Of a DNA stretch of 64,000 nucleotides, positions 1 to 11,367 are shown one piece after another. The stretch covers positions 16,601,501 through 16,665,500 of the forward strand of contig CM055888.1 in NCBI GenBank assembly GCA_029582165.1. The letters run 5' to 3'. Positions within the stretch are counted from its first letter, which is position 1; each line of letters begins with the position of its first letter. The stretch comes from Portulaca oleracea. Lineage: Eukaryota > Streptophyta > Magnoliopsida > Caryophyllales > Portulacaceae. The notes below the pieces were generated by a model that saw only the letters and a program-made list of their open reading frames with translations, did not search any database and had not been told where the DNA came from. The translations under genes were made by a program, and so were the position numbers.

Positions 1-30
1 AATGAGATCTCTTGATCCCATTATACATCA
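1..30 (+). repeat. 3' terminus of the E1 5' LTR
   Basis: These 30 bases end in TTATACATCA and are repeated at 4256-4285 at the end of the 3' LTR. The rest of this LTR lies upstream of the window. Confidence 0.9.
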
Positions 31-34
31 AAAT

Positions 35-46
35 TGGTATCAGAGC
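35..46 (+). other. Primer binding site of E1 (initiator Met tRNA)
   Basis: TGGTATCAGAGC, complementary to the 3' end of plant initiator methionine tRNA, lies 4 nt after the LTR end. It primes minus-strand DNA synthesis in most plant copia and many gypsy elements. Confidence 0.93.
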
Positions 47-257
47 TTAGGAGTTTGATTCTCTTAGTTCTTGCACCATCTTTCTATCACAAATCCATCC
101 CCCATCATCCCTCCATTACACGTCCACCAAGAACACCACAAAGAACCCCGAAACCAAACACAATCCCACCTAAACACATTCACCATTTCGTCCTCCACAC
201 CCCCACACCAAAACCGTGAGTCTTGTTTGAATCTTTCTTCATCAAGATTCATATTCT

Positions 258-3224
258 ATGGCTTGCAAAAGAACTAGCATGAATTCACAACGTGATTTAC
301 AACGTTTGGAGCAACAAATTCATGATCTCACCACACAAATAGAAGAACGTGGGATCCTTCAAAAGGGATCAAGAAGCGCAAATTCACGTGAGATACATCC
401 TCATGAGGTTGAATATGAAGCACCTTATGAATGGAGTAAACATTCCAGCAAGAAGAACGGAAATAAAGTTCAAGAAGAGTTCTTGCCATTCAATTACAAA
501 GGAGAGTACATCAACAAACTTGAAAGAATGGAGCAAGGGAGCAAGGACGTGGTTGAATATACAATAGAATTCAGGCGGCAACTATGGAAATATGCTTTTA
601 AGGAGAATGATCAACGAGTTTTGGTATGTTACTCTCTTGGTCTTAATGATTACATTCGACGTGTTGTTGTATATCAATCTTACACAAACTTGGAGGAGTT
701 AAGTTCTTTAGCCCTTTACGTTGAAATACAAGTAAATAGTAAAGAACTTTGGGATAAAACCCATATACCCCCATTCCCCACAAAACAACCAAACACAAAA
801 GCTCCACAAAATCAGCCCCCATCCCATCCTAAACCTCTAATCCAAAGCTCCTCAAAACAACCTATAAACCTTCCCACTCCCATTGTCCCAAGTACATGTC
901 TATGTTGCCAAAATTTTGGTCATGTTGAAAGTGCATGTCCTAAGGAGAAAGAAGTATCTTTGGTTGATTGTCAAACATCATTAAGCATGCAACCAGAAAT
1001 TGAAAGTGTGGTATTTGATGTATTTGATGAGCATGAGGATGTTCATGAAACGAGTAATAACCTTGGCATGAATGAGGTATGTAGCGTGCCTCATGAAGTA
1101 CACGAGGAAGAAAAAGAGGAGGATATTGTATTAGAAAAGATGTATGAAGAAGAATTAAATGGAGAAGAGTTGCTTGTTGTAAGTAGAGTCTTGAAAGAGG
1201 CTAGTGTACCGCAAGATCAACAACAAAGAGAGCTTATTTCTTACTCTCATTATACCATCCAAGAAGAAGTAAGTTCATTGATCCAAGGAGGAGAAAGTAG
1301 TGCCATCTATGAGGATCTTGACGCTAGCATTGGCGTTGATAAGGATCATGGCAATGATATTGGCCTCGCTACAACAAGGGTCCAAACATTACAAATGGAG
1401 AGCTATTCACACGGTCATTCATTTCATGACAAGGACATTCATTTTGATCCAAGAAGTTTAGTAAGTCTTTGTTTTTACAAGATTTGCAAAAATTTATTAT
1501 ATTGTAATATTACTTCTATGGATTCTTGTTATACTTTGTTGGAAGAATCAAAGTTGTATGATAGGAGTATCATGCTCCAAGAGGCGTCCTTATTACCAAC
1601 TTGTGTCTCACGACTCAAGGAGGATCAAAGTACTCTTATGACACTTATGGAGAATAAGTATCATGAATTTGAAGAACCAAGGAGTCTCATTCTTACACCA
1701 ATGGAGGTTGGAAACCGAGAGCCTATAAAGGATCAATGTCCTTTACCATCACTTGTTCTCATTTGTGAATATTTGGATGAAAGACAAGCACCATCGACAA
1801 GTGACCACTCTCTCTTATCTCTTTGGAAATGTTTCTCTCCTATGAGTATCATCGTACAAAGTAGAAGTAGAAAGGAGTGTGTAAATCCTTTGGAGTTAGC
1901 CTTATCGAAGCATGAGAAGCCACATGGAAAATTGGACAAATGTCCTTACCTCTCGTCCAAGAATATGCCATCTCAACATATCTCATCAAATGGAATAATT
2001 CAAGTGGACAAAAGGAAGAAAGGAATTATTCAAGAAGGGTCCATACTTACATCTATACTTGAGGTACTATGTCTCTTAAAGGATGCTAAAGATCATCATA
2101 TTCTTTTATTTCCTATTCTTGCATCATATTTATTCTTTACAAATGGAGTTGAGAAAGGTGAAGTCCTATCTCAAGGAAGTTGTCCCATGGATTATTTTGG
2201 TGATATACCAAGTAGAGAAAAGAAGAAGCTACATGCTTATGGCTTAGCATTCATACTTGTTGCTATCATGAGGGTATTTGAGCAAAAGGTATATTATCTT
2301 GGAGGATTCATGCTTAAGCTTCGTGATTCTTACAAAGTATTGGAGTATGTTACCTATGATAAGGAGATCAAGCCATCATTAAGCTTTCAGATGAAGTACT
2401 TGATTCATTCATCAAAACCAAGTCACTTGGAGGAAGCAAGTCCTTTGACTAAAGGAAGTTTTCTAACGAGGAGATACATATTTGATTCAAGAGTACTTAG
2501 ACTTGAATATATCAAGGAGTTGTATAAAGATGATGATGATTTTAAAGAAGTATACAAGGTATGTAAGAAGCATCCTCAACAATCCTTTTATATTGATCAT
2601 GGATTTCTTTTCAAAGGGAATCAAGTGTGTATTCCAAGGAGTGGAATTCGTGAAATCTTGATCATGGAAGTACATGGAAGTTCTTTTGATCATTTGGGTC
2701 TACTCAATACGTACTTCAACATGAAGGAGTATTATTTTTGGCCTAGCATGATCGTTGATATTGAGTATAAGCCACAATATTGTGACATTTGCAATCCTTC
2801 TATACCATATGGAGATGAAAGCTTGAATTCTATGGTTGAAGTGCGATGGATTCAAGAAAGTCAAGATGATATTAAGATCGTTGAAGGTCATCCTTCAAAG
2901 ATGGAACACCATATTACTATTGTCTTCATCATGAGTTACAAGCTTGTGAATCTATACTTTGAAGTTGAGAAGTTATATGAGATTTCTACCTTCTCCATGA
3001 ATAAACGAGATTTGAAGCACCATGATGTCATTGGATTATTCATGAGAAAACTTGGAAGAAAGTGGAAGTTCATCAAAGGGATCTATGATGTTTTCAAAGC
3101 ATTTAAAAAGAGAGTTTGTAATCTCTTCAAGGAACGCAAGAGGAAGAAGCAAGTTGATGTGAACAATACTTTTGGAAAGATCTCTTATAAGAAGAAGGAT
3201 GAGCTTAGAAGAAGTGCTATGTAA
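258..3224 (+). CDS. Gag-Pol-like polyprotein of E1, open but with catalytic sites lost (988 aa)
   Basis: A continuous 988-codon frame starting at a true ATG. Residues about 70-160 align with the retrotransposon Gag region of element F (VVEYTIEFRRQLW, LEELSSLA). A CCHC zinc knuckle is intact at 214-227. An acidic stretch (about 245-305) follows. Residues 303-350 sit where F has its protease, but the catalytic Asp-Gly segment reads SLIQGGESS. Residues 421-437 (MDSCYTLLEESKLYDRS) match the protease/RT linker. The RT palm, with its YFDD motif, is absent. Residues about 615-730 follow RNase H (GEVLSQ) without the catalytic CDAS motif. Residues 743-848 follow the pre-integrase and HHCC zinc region, keeping H806, H812, C842 and C845. 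The C-terminus is Lys/Arg-rich. Activity as a polymerase is excluded. A structural or nucleic-acid-binding role is only an inference. Confidence 0.8.
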   Translation: MACKRTSMNSQRDLQRLEQQIHDLTTQIEERGILQKGSRSANSREIHPHEVEYEAPYEWSKHSSKKNGNKVQEEFLPFNYKGEYINKLERMEQGSKDVVEYTIEFRRQLWKYAFKENDQRVLVCYSLGLNDYIRRVVVYQSYTNLEELSSLALYVEIQVNSKELWDKTHIPPFPTKQPNTKAPQNQPPSHPKPLIQSSSKQPINLPTPIVPSTCLCCQNFGHVESACPKEKEVSLVDCQTSLSMQPEIESVVFDVFDEHEDVHETSNNLGMNEVCSVPHEVHEEEKEEDIVLEKMYEEELNGEELLVVSRVLKEASVPQDQQQRELISYSHYTIQEEVSSLIQGGESSAIYEDLDASIGVDKDHGNDIGLATTRVQTLQMESYSHGHSFHDKDIHFDPRSLVSLCFYKICKNLLYCNITSMDSCYTLLEESKLYDRSIMLQEASLLPTCVSRLKEDQSTLMTLMENKYHEFEEPRSLILTPMEVGNREPIKDQCPLPSLVLICEYLDERQAPSTSDHSLLSLWKCFSPMSIIVQSRSRKECVNPLELALSKHEKPHGKLDKCPYLSSKNMPSQHISSNGIIQVDKRKKGIIQEGSILTSILEVLCLLKDAKDHHILLFPILASYLFFTNGVEKGEVLSQGSCPMDYFGDIPSREKKKLHAYGLAFILVAIMRVFEQKVYYLGGFMLKLRDSYKVLEYVTYDKEIKPSLSFQMKYLIHSSKPSHLEEASPLTKGSFLTRRYIFDSRVLRLEYIKELYKDDDDFKEVYKVCKKHPQQSFYIDHGFLFKGNQVCIPRSGIREILIMEVHGSSFDHLGLLNTYFNMKEYYFWPSMIVDIEYKPQYCDICNPSIPYGDESLNSMVEVRWIQESQDDIKIVEGHPSKMEHHITIVFIMSYKLVNLYFEVEKLYEISTFSMNKRDLKHHDVIGLFMRKLGRKWKFIKGIYDVFKAFKKRVCNLFKERKRKKQVDVNNTFGKISYKKKDELRRSAM

Positions 3225-3281
3225 CGGTTTAGAAGAAGTTTTGTCTAAGTTTGAGGATAAACTTTTTCAACCGGGGGAGTA

Positions 3282-4285
3282 TGATGTATATTTGATAGCC
3301 ATATACATCAAGGTCATCAAAGGAGACATCAAATACAGACCAAAGGAGCCAAATACTTGATTACATGGAAAAGGAGCCCCATTCACTCATGTCTCTTACA
3401 TAAACGAATGGCTTCAACAAGGGCAGCTTGGTAATTTGCTTCATATCTCAAGAACCATAAAGCTTTTGAGAAAGTCATCCTAGAATCAAAGATAGACTAT
3501 TCAAAGAGCTTTCTAATGGTTTTTGAATCTTGGAACTTGGAGAAGAAACGAGCAAGTTATTCAAGTTTTAATCTAGCTTAGTTCATTTTGATTCTTTATG
3601 ATGTCATACTTGTATTAGATGATGTAAGCTAGGAATCCCTTGTATTCTTGAAATAGGCATGCCTAGTTCTACTATAAATAGACCCCTTGGGAGGCCTTTG
3701 TAATCATTCATTCAATATATGAAATACAAATCAAACACACATGGTGTTGTTTTCTCTCTAGCTTTTGTGCTAGTTTTTGAATCTCTTGAGGGAGTTTCGA
3801 ATATCCCTACTTCTAGCCTAGGGTTGGCATCCCTTGGTGGTGAAAGGTAGAATTGGAGAAGTCTTTGGAGTGGCATGCCTATATCTCCAACGAAGTCTTC
3901 AAAGCCATTATCATTCATATCAATCGTGAGTTTCATTCTTTGATTCATTGATCTTGTTTTTGTTTCTACATTGTTTCAATTTCAAGATTCATTCGAATAT
4001 CATTCTAAACATCCAAGAAACTTACATTCTATTCATTCACACAATCGTTCCATTCATTTCCATTCATCCATTTCACCGTTCAATCATCCATTCATTCATA
4101 CTTTCATTCGTTCATTCATTCATTCATCCCCCTTGATAAAGATTTCCATTGATCTTTTCGTTTTCAATCTTATTTCATTCAATTTGGTTGATCTTTAAGA
4201 ACTTTGAGAAGCAAGATTCTTATCTTGGTTTTTAAAGATCCTGATTTCTATGTGTAATGAGATCTCTTGATCCCATTATACATCA
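3282..4285 (+). repeat. 3' LTR of element E1 (1004 bp)
   Basis: Begins TGATGTAT and ends ATACATCA, giving an 8-bp terminal inverted repeat. It is preceded by a G-rich polypurine tract. A probable TATA box (ACTATAAATA) lies at 3671-3680. The 3' third carries a CATT-rich simple repeat. The end is identical to the 30 bp of 5' LTR at the window start. Confidence 0.92.
4025..4127. repeat. Imperfect CATT/ATTC tetranucleotide repeat in the E1 LTR
   Basis: Many ATTC/CATT units with interruptions over about 100 bp, densest at 4080-4127. Confidence 0.8.
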
Positions 4286-5703
4286 CATTGGGTCGGCTTA
4301 CTTTCTCTCTTTGCTGATTGATTGGACCGAGTCAACGATGGCCCAAATGCATCAATTCAATTCCTTCTGTTCCTTCGCTTCTTTTTCATGGGCGAAATCC
4401 ATGTGTAGAACCCCACTTTTTAACAGGCTGAAGGACATCCATGTATCACACCCCAAGGACATCAGTATCAAAGCACCTGAAGGACATTCATGTCCAGCCA
4501 TCCAAGACGTTTTGAAGTGAAAGACAAACGGCAGCACCAAATCAGGGAAGATTTCCTTTCACGCAAAAATCTTCTAATTCCTGCCTAAATTTCTAACCAA
4601 ACTAACTGATTCTGTATTCCATTTTATTGCAGGCATGAAATCAGTAAAAGGATTGGAAGGAAAACTCAAAAAGGAAAAGAACATATTCGCCCAGAGGAAA
4701 GTAGAAGCAAATCAAGGCAAGGAAAATCCATTCCTCAACGGACAGAAGCAAGCAGCATTCGCATATTAATAAGGAAGACCAAGCACGAAGAAGATCAACG
4801 ATTCCAAGGAAGAAATTGGGTGTTCAAAATAGAAATAGAGTTTTCTGTTTTGGTGTTCTTGTGAGATCTGGTGTTGCGAGAAGTGTGAGTGAAATCAATC
4901 CTTCACGGATCTAGGATTGATTGTTGCTTGTATAGTCGATTCCTAGACGGAATTAGGGTCGACTGAATTTTGGCACCAAAGATTGAATTTGGTGTGTGTT
5001 ATTTTCAGAAAATAAGAAGCGTCCTTGCAAGGCGCTTGGTTCATTATAAAACCTAAGGACATTCATCCTAGGTTCATCACGATCTGTTCACAATAAAGGA
5101 AGTTATTCAATTCATATACTTAATCCTTTATCTATTCTGTTTCTACCTTCTGTTAAGGAGATTCTCGGTTGATTGCAACTGAGAACCTAACGTCCTTCAT
5201 TGAGTTGTGAATTGTGCATAAATTTAAGTAATCGTATTCACCCCCCCCCCCTCTAGGGTTATTTCACCATGATTGACCAAATGGATCAATTGCCCACACT
5301 CTTTCTTGATTGGGCCGAAGGGAGGCCTGGGCTTCCGCTCTCTTTTCTTTCATTGGGCCAGCGAATGGTCCACGCATGAGATGAATTGGTGCCCAAATAA
5401 AAGGGGTCGTGGCAGCCACCCTGGTCAGACCGTGGTGTACACTGCCCGGTCATTCCGTGCTTCTTTCCGTCCCAAATTTGCACCACGGTCTGGGTTTGTC
5501 ATGTAGAGACTCGTGGTGTCTTCACTCTCATAGAAGTTGAGAGAAAATTGGTGTTTTGGCCTCAAAACGTACAAATTCACATCACAAACAACAACACCAA
5601 GTGTAGTAGGGAAATCGGAATATAAATCAAGGTTCACACACAAAACTATCCCTATTTCACCATTGAAAACCCCTAAAAATATGGTCATGAAACACAGTTA
5701 TCA
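4286..5703 (-). repeat. 3' LTR of element A (interrupted; distal part off-window)
   Basis: In element orientation it starts TGATAACTGTG at 5703, next to a purine tract (plus strand 5704-5713). After removing the solo LTR it is about 550 bp and matches 25109-25654 closely. Its continuation is displaced to the left of E1. Confidence 0.85.
4404..5266. mobile_element. Solo LTR (863 bp) inserted in the LTR of element A
   Basis: The uninterrupted copy near 25220 shows the empty site. Here the sequence between two CCATG direct repeats (4399-4403 and 5267-5271) begins TGTAGAAC and ends TTATTTCA, the TG...CA form of an LTR. It has TATAAAA near 5045, AATAAAGG near 5093, a C-run at 5241-5251, and no coding. 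The C-rich end resembles some copia LTRs; the family is not established. TSD, TG/CA ends and no internal domain indicate LTR-LTR recombination. Confidence 0.87.
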
Positions 5704-7355
5704 AATCCCTCCATGCTTACTCCTTGCTTGTCCCCAAGCAAGTACAAGAGTCAAAACTAGATGAAAGGACTCAAAAACACACTAAACGCACATCTCCTCC
5801 AATAAAAGGGCAATGTAACAATACAAAGCAAGCATACACTCAAGGACTTCCTAGCGGGAATAAGATTCAAATTGAAATAAAAATTGCTGCTTGAAATAAA
5901 ATCGCAGGTCAGAAAGCAACCCAACTAATCTATCACAACTCAAATGCAATTAAAATTCATTCACATATTTGGCGAACTAGCTGGGATTCAGTAGGACCTC
6001 ACTTCAGGGTATGTGGATCACTCCCCTCGTGTGTTTGCAAAAGATATAACGGTTCACTCAAAACCTTTAACCATTGCGAATAACCTACCATAAGCTTGAC
6101 AAGACTCTCGATTCTCTACCGCTATAGACTATATGCACAAATTTCATCATGAGGACTTTTCAAGGGTTGTAATGGGGCTTAAGTGTGGGGTAAGGAGGGA
6201 AATCATTTGGAAAATATGGAGCTAAAAGCCAAGAACCTAAAGAGTAACATTCCTAATACATAACGCACAACACCTCTTACTTCACACCGCGATTAAGCTC
6301 AAATATGCATCCCACGTTAAAAAAGCAAGGGAAGAGTCAATATAAGCAAGAAAACCACCGTGCTATTCACCTTATTCTTAAAACCTTCTCTTTTTTTCTT
6401 CAAAATTTTTTTTTTGCTTCTCTTTTTTTCCAATATTTTTTTCCTTTTTTTTTTGGTGAATAACATAGATACATAAAGAAACAACTCATTTCCCTTCAAT
6501 CCAATTTCAACCTCGAATGAAAAGAGGGGATAAATAATCATTATAAACAATGCTTCTCTCATCAAGTAAACAAACCAAAGTCACCAACAATTAGACCACA
6601 AAACTGCCCCCTAACTGAATCATTGCTCTACTAACTTGGCTAAAGGGTGAAGAATTAAGAACAGGCCAAAGGTGCGCACGAATAAGGTAAACAACAAGAC
6701 AGGAAAAATGGTTAGTAAAGAGCTAGCAAAAAGGGGTCATATTGTTAGGTGGCTTTTTGGCTTTGTGGTTACAAGATGGGCCTCAATCATATTAAAATAA
6801 TGCACAAGTCGAATGCAGTTTTGAAGAGAGTCAAATCAAGTTCTAGAGATGCAAACATGGTAAGGTCACACTCAAAAAAAAATGAGACTATAAAAACAAT
6901 AGTCTTTTAGGCTTAAGAAGTCTCACGGGTTAACCTACCACAATCACTGCAACTAGTTCCTTTGATGTACCAAACATAAGAACTTCACTATCATACACTT
7001 AAATCGATTAAGACTAGATGAATCACATACAAGATAGGCAATCTAGATCAAACAAACAACCAAGTTTCTCCTATCATCTACATCAAGCCAAAAATCACAT
7101 GAGTACACACTTGCAATGACAATCCAAACATACACCATAAAGTACTCAACAAAGGAGGGTTTTCGCAATCAAAACAAAATAAAACAAAATAAAACCTAAT
7201 AAAGCAATTAAATGCTTGGTTTGCCTCCCTAAAAGCGCTAGACGAAACTCACCTCAGTCCGGAGAATGCTCCACATCATAGTCAAACTTTTTTGGAACAC
7301 CATCAGTATGTGTTCCCTCAGCATCTCGAAGTCGAACCCACCAGCAAGGGTCGAA
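5704..7355 (-). other. 3' noncoding region of element A
   Basis: No convincing ORF on either strand. It contains a T-rich stretch at 6383-6456 and ends at the polypurine tract beside the 3' LTR. In an autonomous Athila element RT, RNase H and integrase would lie between the protease and a region like this; here they are missing entirely. Confidence 0.7.
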
Positions 7356-8378
7356 CTACTTTCCTTCCTCAGCAATTGAAGACATCTTAGAATCAATCCT
7401 GCAAAACTTTCTCAACCAATCCTCATTAGTAGCATAAATCCTGTCCTTGGTGATGTTAAGCTCGGGTTCAATAACTTGTACCCAATCCGTGGCGTCACCA
7501 AGTACATGGCTCTCAGGAAATACATCATCAGACTCATTATTCCCAATCACATCAACACCACAGTAAGAAGGAACATAATGAGGCATACGTTCACGAAATA
7601 AATCAAATTCAACCTCATGCTCCCCAAACTTAAAGCTCATTTTTCCCTTTTTCACATCTATTACGCACCCCACAGTGGCAAGGAAAGGTCTTCCCAAAAT
7701 AATTTAGGTATGGGTGTCCTCAGCCATATCAAGAATCTTAAAATCCACAGGCACATAATAGTCTCCTACCTTAAGACGAATGTCCTCTAAAATGCCCATT
7801 GGGTACTTAATAGAACGATAAGCCATTTGCAGTGACATGGCGGTAGGTCTCAGCTCACCTAAGTTCAGTCTCTCATAAAGGGAATAAGGCATTAAGCTTA
7901 CACTTGAGCCCACATCACATAAAGCTCGGTCGATGTTCATGGTTCCTAAGCCACAAGAAATAGTAAAGCTCCCAGGATCCTTAAGCTCTGGAGTGAGCTT
8001 ATTCAAGACAACATAGCTACACTCCTCATTCAATGCAATTTCCTCCCAGTCATCTATTTTTCTTTTCTTGGAGACAATCTCCTTCAAGAATTTAGCATAC
8101 AAAGGCATTTGGGACAAAGTATCGAGAAAAGGAACATTCACATTCAACTTTTTAAGCATACCAACGAATTTCCCAAATTGAACATCGGTCTTGGACTTAG
8201 CAAGCCTAGAAGGGAATGGAATAGGGGGCACATAAACACTAGATGGTGATGATGGTGGTTGTTGAGGGATTTCAGCACTACCCTCATCGATGGTCTCTTT
8301 CTCATGGTCTTTCTCCTCCTCATTCTCTTTCTCATCATCCTTCTCACTCACAACCCCCTCATGCTTAGTATTTAACAT
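7356..8378 (-). pseudogene. Athila-type aspartic protease region of element A
   Basis: The frame starts at ATG 8376-8378. Acidic/Lys-rich and Pro-rich residues (1-60) are followed by a protease-type domain with the active-site segment DVGSSVSLMP (D155). Athila elements usually show D-L-G here. The frame stops at 7704-7706, then reopens in the same frame (7356-7697) with a GRPFLATVG motif typical of the end of this domain. One in-frame stop therefore breaks the product. No RT follows. Confidence 0.8.
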
Positions 8379-8399
8379 CTAAGGTCCCTTAAGCTGTGT

Positions 8400-9632
8400 C
8401 CCACTACTCAAAAACTATAGCATTGCAATGCTCCTTAGGGTTAGGTACGGGTGGTCCAGGAGGGGTGGTAGAAGTGCCAGATTGAATAGCGATCTGGTTC
8501 TCAAGTATTAGGTTATGGTTGGATAAAAGGTTGACCTTAGTGGCTAGGGCCTTAATCACCTCATCTTATCTTTGCTGATGCTCGAGTAGGGCTTTCATCA
8601 TAGGGTCTAAGTAGGGATTTTGAGGGGATTGGTAAGATTGAGTGGAAGGTCTTTGTCCTTGTGGGTGACCCATTTGGTTCCGGTAAGAAGGATTAGAGTG
8701 GGGTCTCAAACCGGAGTTATATGTATTGGAGTAGGGGTCGAAGAGGGATTTATGGGTAGGATTACCAACAAAGTTGGTTTGGTCAGGTTGCGCACTACTA
8801 CCCACCCCGTTAGGACAATATAGGGTCGCATGCTCAAAAGAGTAACAAGAAGCACATTGGGGAGGAGAGGAAGCATTCACATGCATTCTTTCCATCTTTT
8901 CATTTATAGCATCAATTTTCGCAGAAAGCAATGTGATAGCATCGACAAAATACTTACCTCCCATTCTCGTGGAACGGGGTCGTGACCACTGGTGGTTGTT
9001 CGATGCCATTTGCTCAATCAGCTCATAAAGCTCCTCCACCGTCTTGCTCATGATATTTCCTCCAGCAGCTACAAGGATCGTCGCTCTCAGATTGTCGTCC
9101 ACCCCATTGTAGAAGGCTTGGATGGGGACCCATGGCTCGAAACCATGCTGGGGACATTGGCGAAGCAGCTCCTTGAATCCCTCCCATGCATCATATAAAT
9201 TCTCGTCCGGCTCTTGAGAGAAGGCGGAGATCTGGTTCAGGAGGCTCGTCAGCTTGCTCGGTGGGAAGTACTTAGCAAGAAATACACTCGCTAGCTGATT
9301 GAAGGTAGTGATGGAGTTTGGTGGTAGGGAATCCAGCCACTCCCATGCTCGTTCCTCCAAGGAAAAAGGAAACAACCGCAGCTTGATTACATCCGGTGAG
9401 GCCCCATTCGCCTTGAACGTATCGCATGCCTGGCGGAAGATACGGAGGTGTCGGTTGGGGTCCTCACTAGGGTGACCACGGAATGGCGCAACTTTAACCA
9501 GACTGATCAAGGAGTTCTCAGCTCAAAATCATTGTTCGCGACTTCAGGTAGTTTGATGGCGGTGGGTGGGCTTGTGACGTTCGGAGTCACGTATTGGGCC
9601 AGCGTCTTCGGTCGTTCTTCTCCACCAGCCAT
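8400..9632 (-). pseudogene. Athila-type Gag of element A
   Basis: The likely start is ATG at 9630-9632. A frameshift before 9510 moves reading to the main open segment 8566-9510 (314 codons). This contains the retrotransposon Gag domain (WEWLDSLPPNSITTFNQLA, FLAKYFPPSK, ELLRQCPQHGFE) and a Cys/His region near residue 218-232. A stop at 8566-8568 ends it. Gag-like sequence continues to about 8400, with a frame change near KEHCNAI, a trace of the Athila/Tat AITLRSG motif. Gag builds the particle and packages RNA, but this copy is broken. Confidence 0.82.
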
Positions 9633-9879
9633 TTTTTATTGCGATGCAGATTTCGTTTCTTGCTTCTTACTAGTTTCCTCCGGTGGAAAGTTCTCTCTAT
9701 TTCTGGATCGAACTCAAACTCTAGAGATCGTTGCATACACAAAAAGATCCTAGCAAAACAAAAAAAAGAACACCAACGCAGTGAAACAAGAAAATCAAGA
9801 AAATCAAAGAAAAAGAAAAGAAAAAAATAACAGCTTAGTCAACCTAAGAGGGTTCGTTTACCGACTGCTAGGGACAGAG

Positions 9880-9897
9880 TCCTCGGCAACGACGCCA
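9880..9897 (-). other. Degenerate primer binding site of element A (tRNA-Asp type)
   Basis: On the minus strand TGGCGTCGTTGCCGAGGA differs at two positions from the perfect site of element B at 12611. It lies 6 nt from the LTR end at 9904. Confidence 0.8.
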
Positions 9898-9903
9898 AAA
9901 ACT

Positions 9904-11367
9904 TGACAGGGCCGCAAGCGCACGGTGTACGTAGTAGCACGTCAAGGTCGATCCCACAAGGACTCAACTAGCAGCTCAATAAACTAGTCTCTGTCACGAT
10001 TGCTAAGCTAATCAGGTTTTAGGATTTTTGAAAATGTCTATCAATTAATTAAAACTAATAAAGCAGGGAAAATCAATCACAGAGTCTATCAAGAAAGAAA
10101 GATTTCTAGGGAGATGCTATCCTAACAACGAGTTCGATTACTAAAACCTAGCCTACACAATCATACATTCAAGAATGAATCAAGAATCGACAACCTCTGA
10201 ATTCTATCGCCCTTTCGATGCTAAATAGAATTATTCTAAACAACCTAATCAACAACTTTCGTCTATATTTTAGGATAAGCAGAATTGAAGGTCTCTAAAA
10301 GTCAGGTTATCTAATGATTCCCTAGTTCACTACTCCTTTCTCAACTTTCGCAAACCTAGGTAGAGCGGTTGGTAGTCAGATTACCCTAATTCACCTTTCA
10401 GTACTTCTCAGGTTAATCTCTAACTCATGAGTATTCGAGCGCTCAAAGAACACACATGAACATGTAAAACACAACCTTCTATTGATTCATAACAAGAATT
10501 CATGCACAAACTAATAATATTAAATCAAACTACATTGTTTCGGGTTGCAAAACACTAGAATTCAAAAAAACTACTCACTCATGTTCAAGTAAAGCACAAA
10601 ACACGTCCCAAACATCATGATTAATTCTCAAAACAAAGAAGGAATCGAAAAGAAATATAATTACGAAAAATAGAACCGTCGAGCCTTTCGATCTCGGGGT
10701 GGTGTCTTCCTCGCAAACGTCGATAATTTCTTCTTGATTCTTGAGCTTCAATCTTCTTGAATCAATCTTAATTTTGGTCTTAATTAATGGGGAGGAGTAG
10801 ATGGGAGGATTTTGTCTTTTCTCTTGATGGATGGATAATAGTCGTGAATAATTGATGAATCCTTCCCCTATATTCAATGACTGCTGAATAATATAACTGC
10901 TGCCCCCTTTCTTCACGCGCAAAAACGGCCAAGTCACGACCCAGCCGGTGTACCCCGGGCCGTGGCCATTGCCACAGCCTCCCCGTGATACACGCTGCCT
11001 TCAGCTTCCATTTTTCTGCTGGGCAAATGCATGGTTCAACGAAATGGAATGCATGGGGCTGACCGAATAAACCAATGGGCCTCAATTCTCTATTTAGCAA
11101 TTGGACTGCGTGAATGGTTCAAAATCCCAGCAAAGCATGAATGAATGGTCTGAATTTCTTCTCATCTCTTATGTGATTGGGCCGCAGAATGCTGATCCCA
11201 TCAAGTTAATTGCCCCCACTTCTTTTCCTTTTAATCATTGGGCCGCATGAGGGATTGAATGAATCAAACGAATTCATGTGAATTTCCTCTACACCTTTCT
11301 CGGTCATTGGGCCGCATGGGGGCTTGGCCCAATGGAATTAATTTGCCTCAATTTCTCTTTTGCTTTG
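9904..11367 (-). repeat. 5' LTR of element A, 3'-side part
   Basis: In element orientation it ends CTGTCA next to the primer site. It is interrupted after TTTTGCTTTG at 11367 by element B and resumes at 24676. Both parts carry scattered CATTGGGCCG-like stretches. Total LTR length without B is about 2.44 kb. No separate gene is seen in it. Confidence 0.82.

Larger units (their letters stand above)
1..4285 (+). mobile_element. Element E1: enzyme-less Ty3/gypsy-derived LTR element, 5' LTR cut by window edge
   Basis: Order seen: last 30 bp of a 5' LTR, iMet primer binding site, a 988-codon ORF, a purine-rich tract (CCGGGGGAGTA, 3271-3281) and a full 3' LTR. The first 30 bases of the window recur at the end of the 3' LTR, which ties the two LTRs together. 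The right flank at 4286 (CATTG) matches uninterrupted sequence at 25109, so E1 sits inside the 3' LTR of element A. Its TSD cannot be checked because the left flank lies outside the window. No reverse transcriptase or integrase core is present, so movement would need enzymes supplied in trans. Confidence 0.9.

Noticed and set aside
35..46. Possible tRNA-Met gene because of TGGTATCAGAGC here and at other loci
   Set aside because: Only the 12-nt complement of the tRNA 3' end is present next to LTRs: these are primer binding sites.
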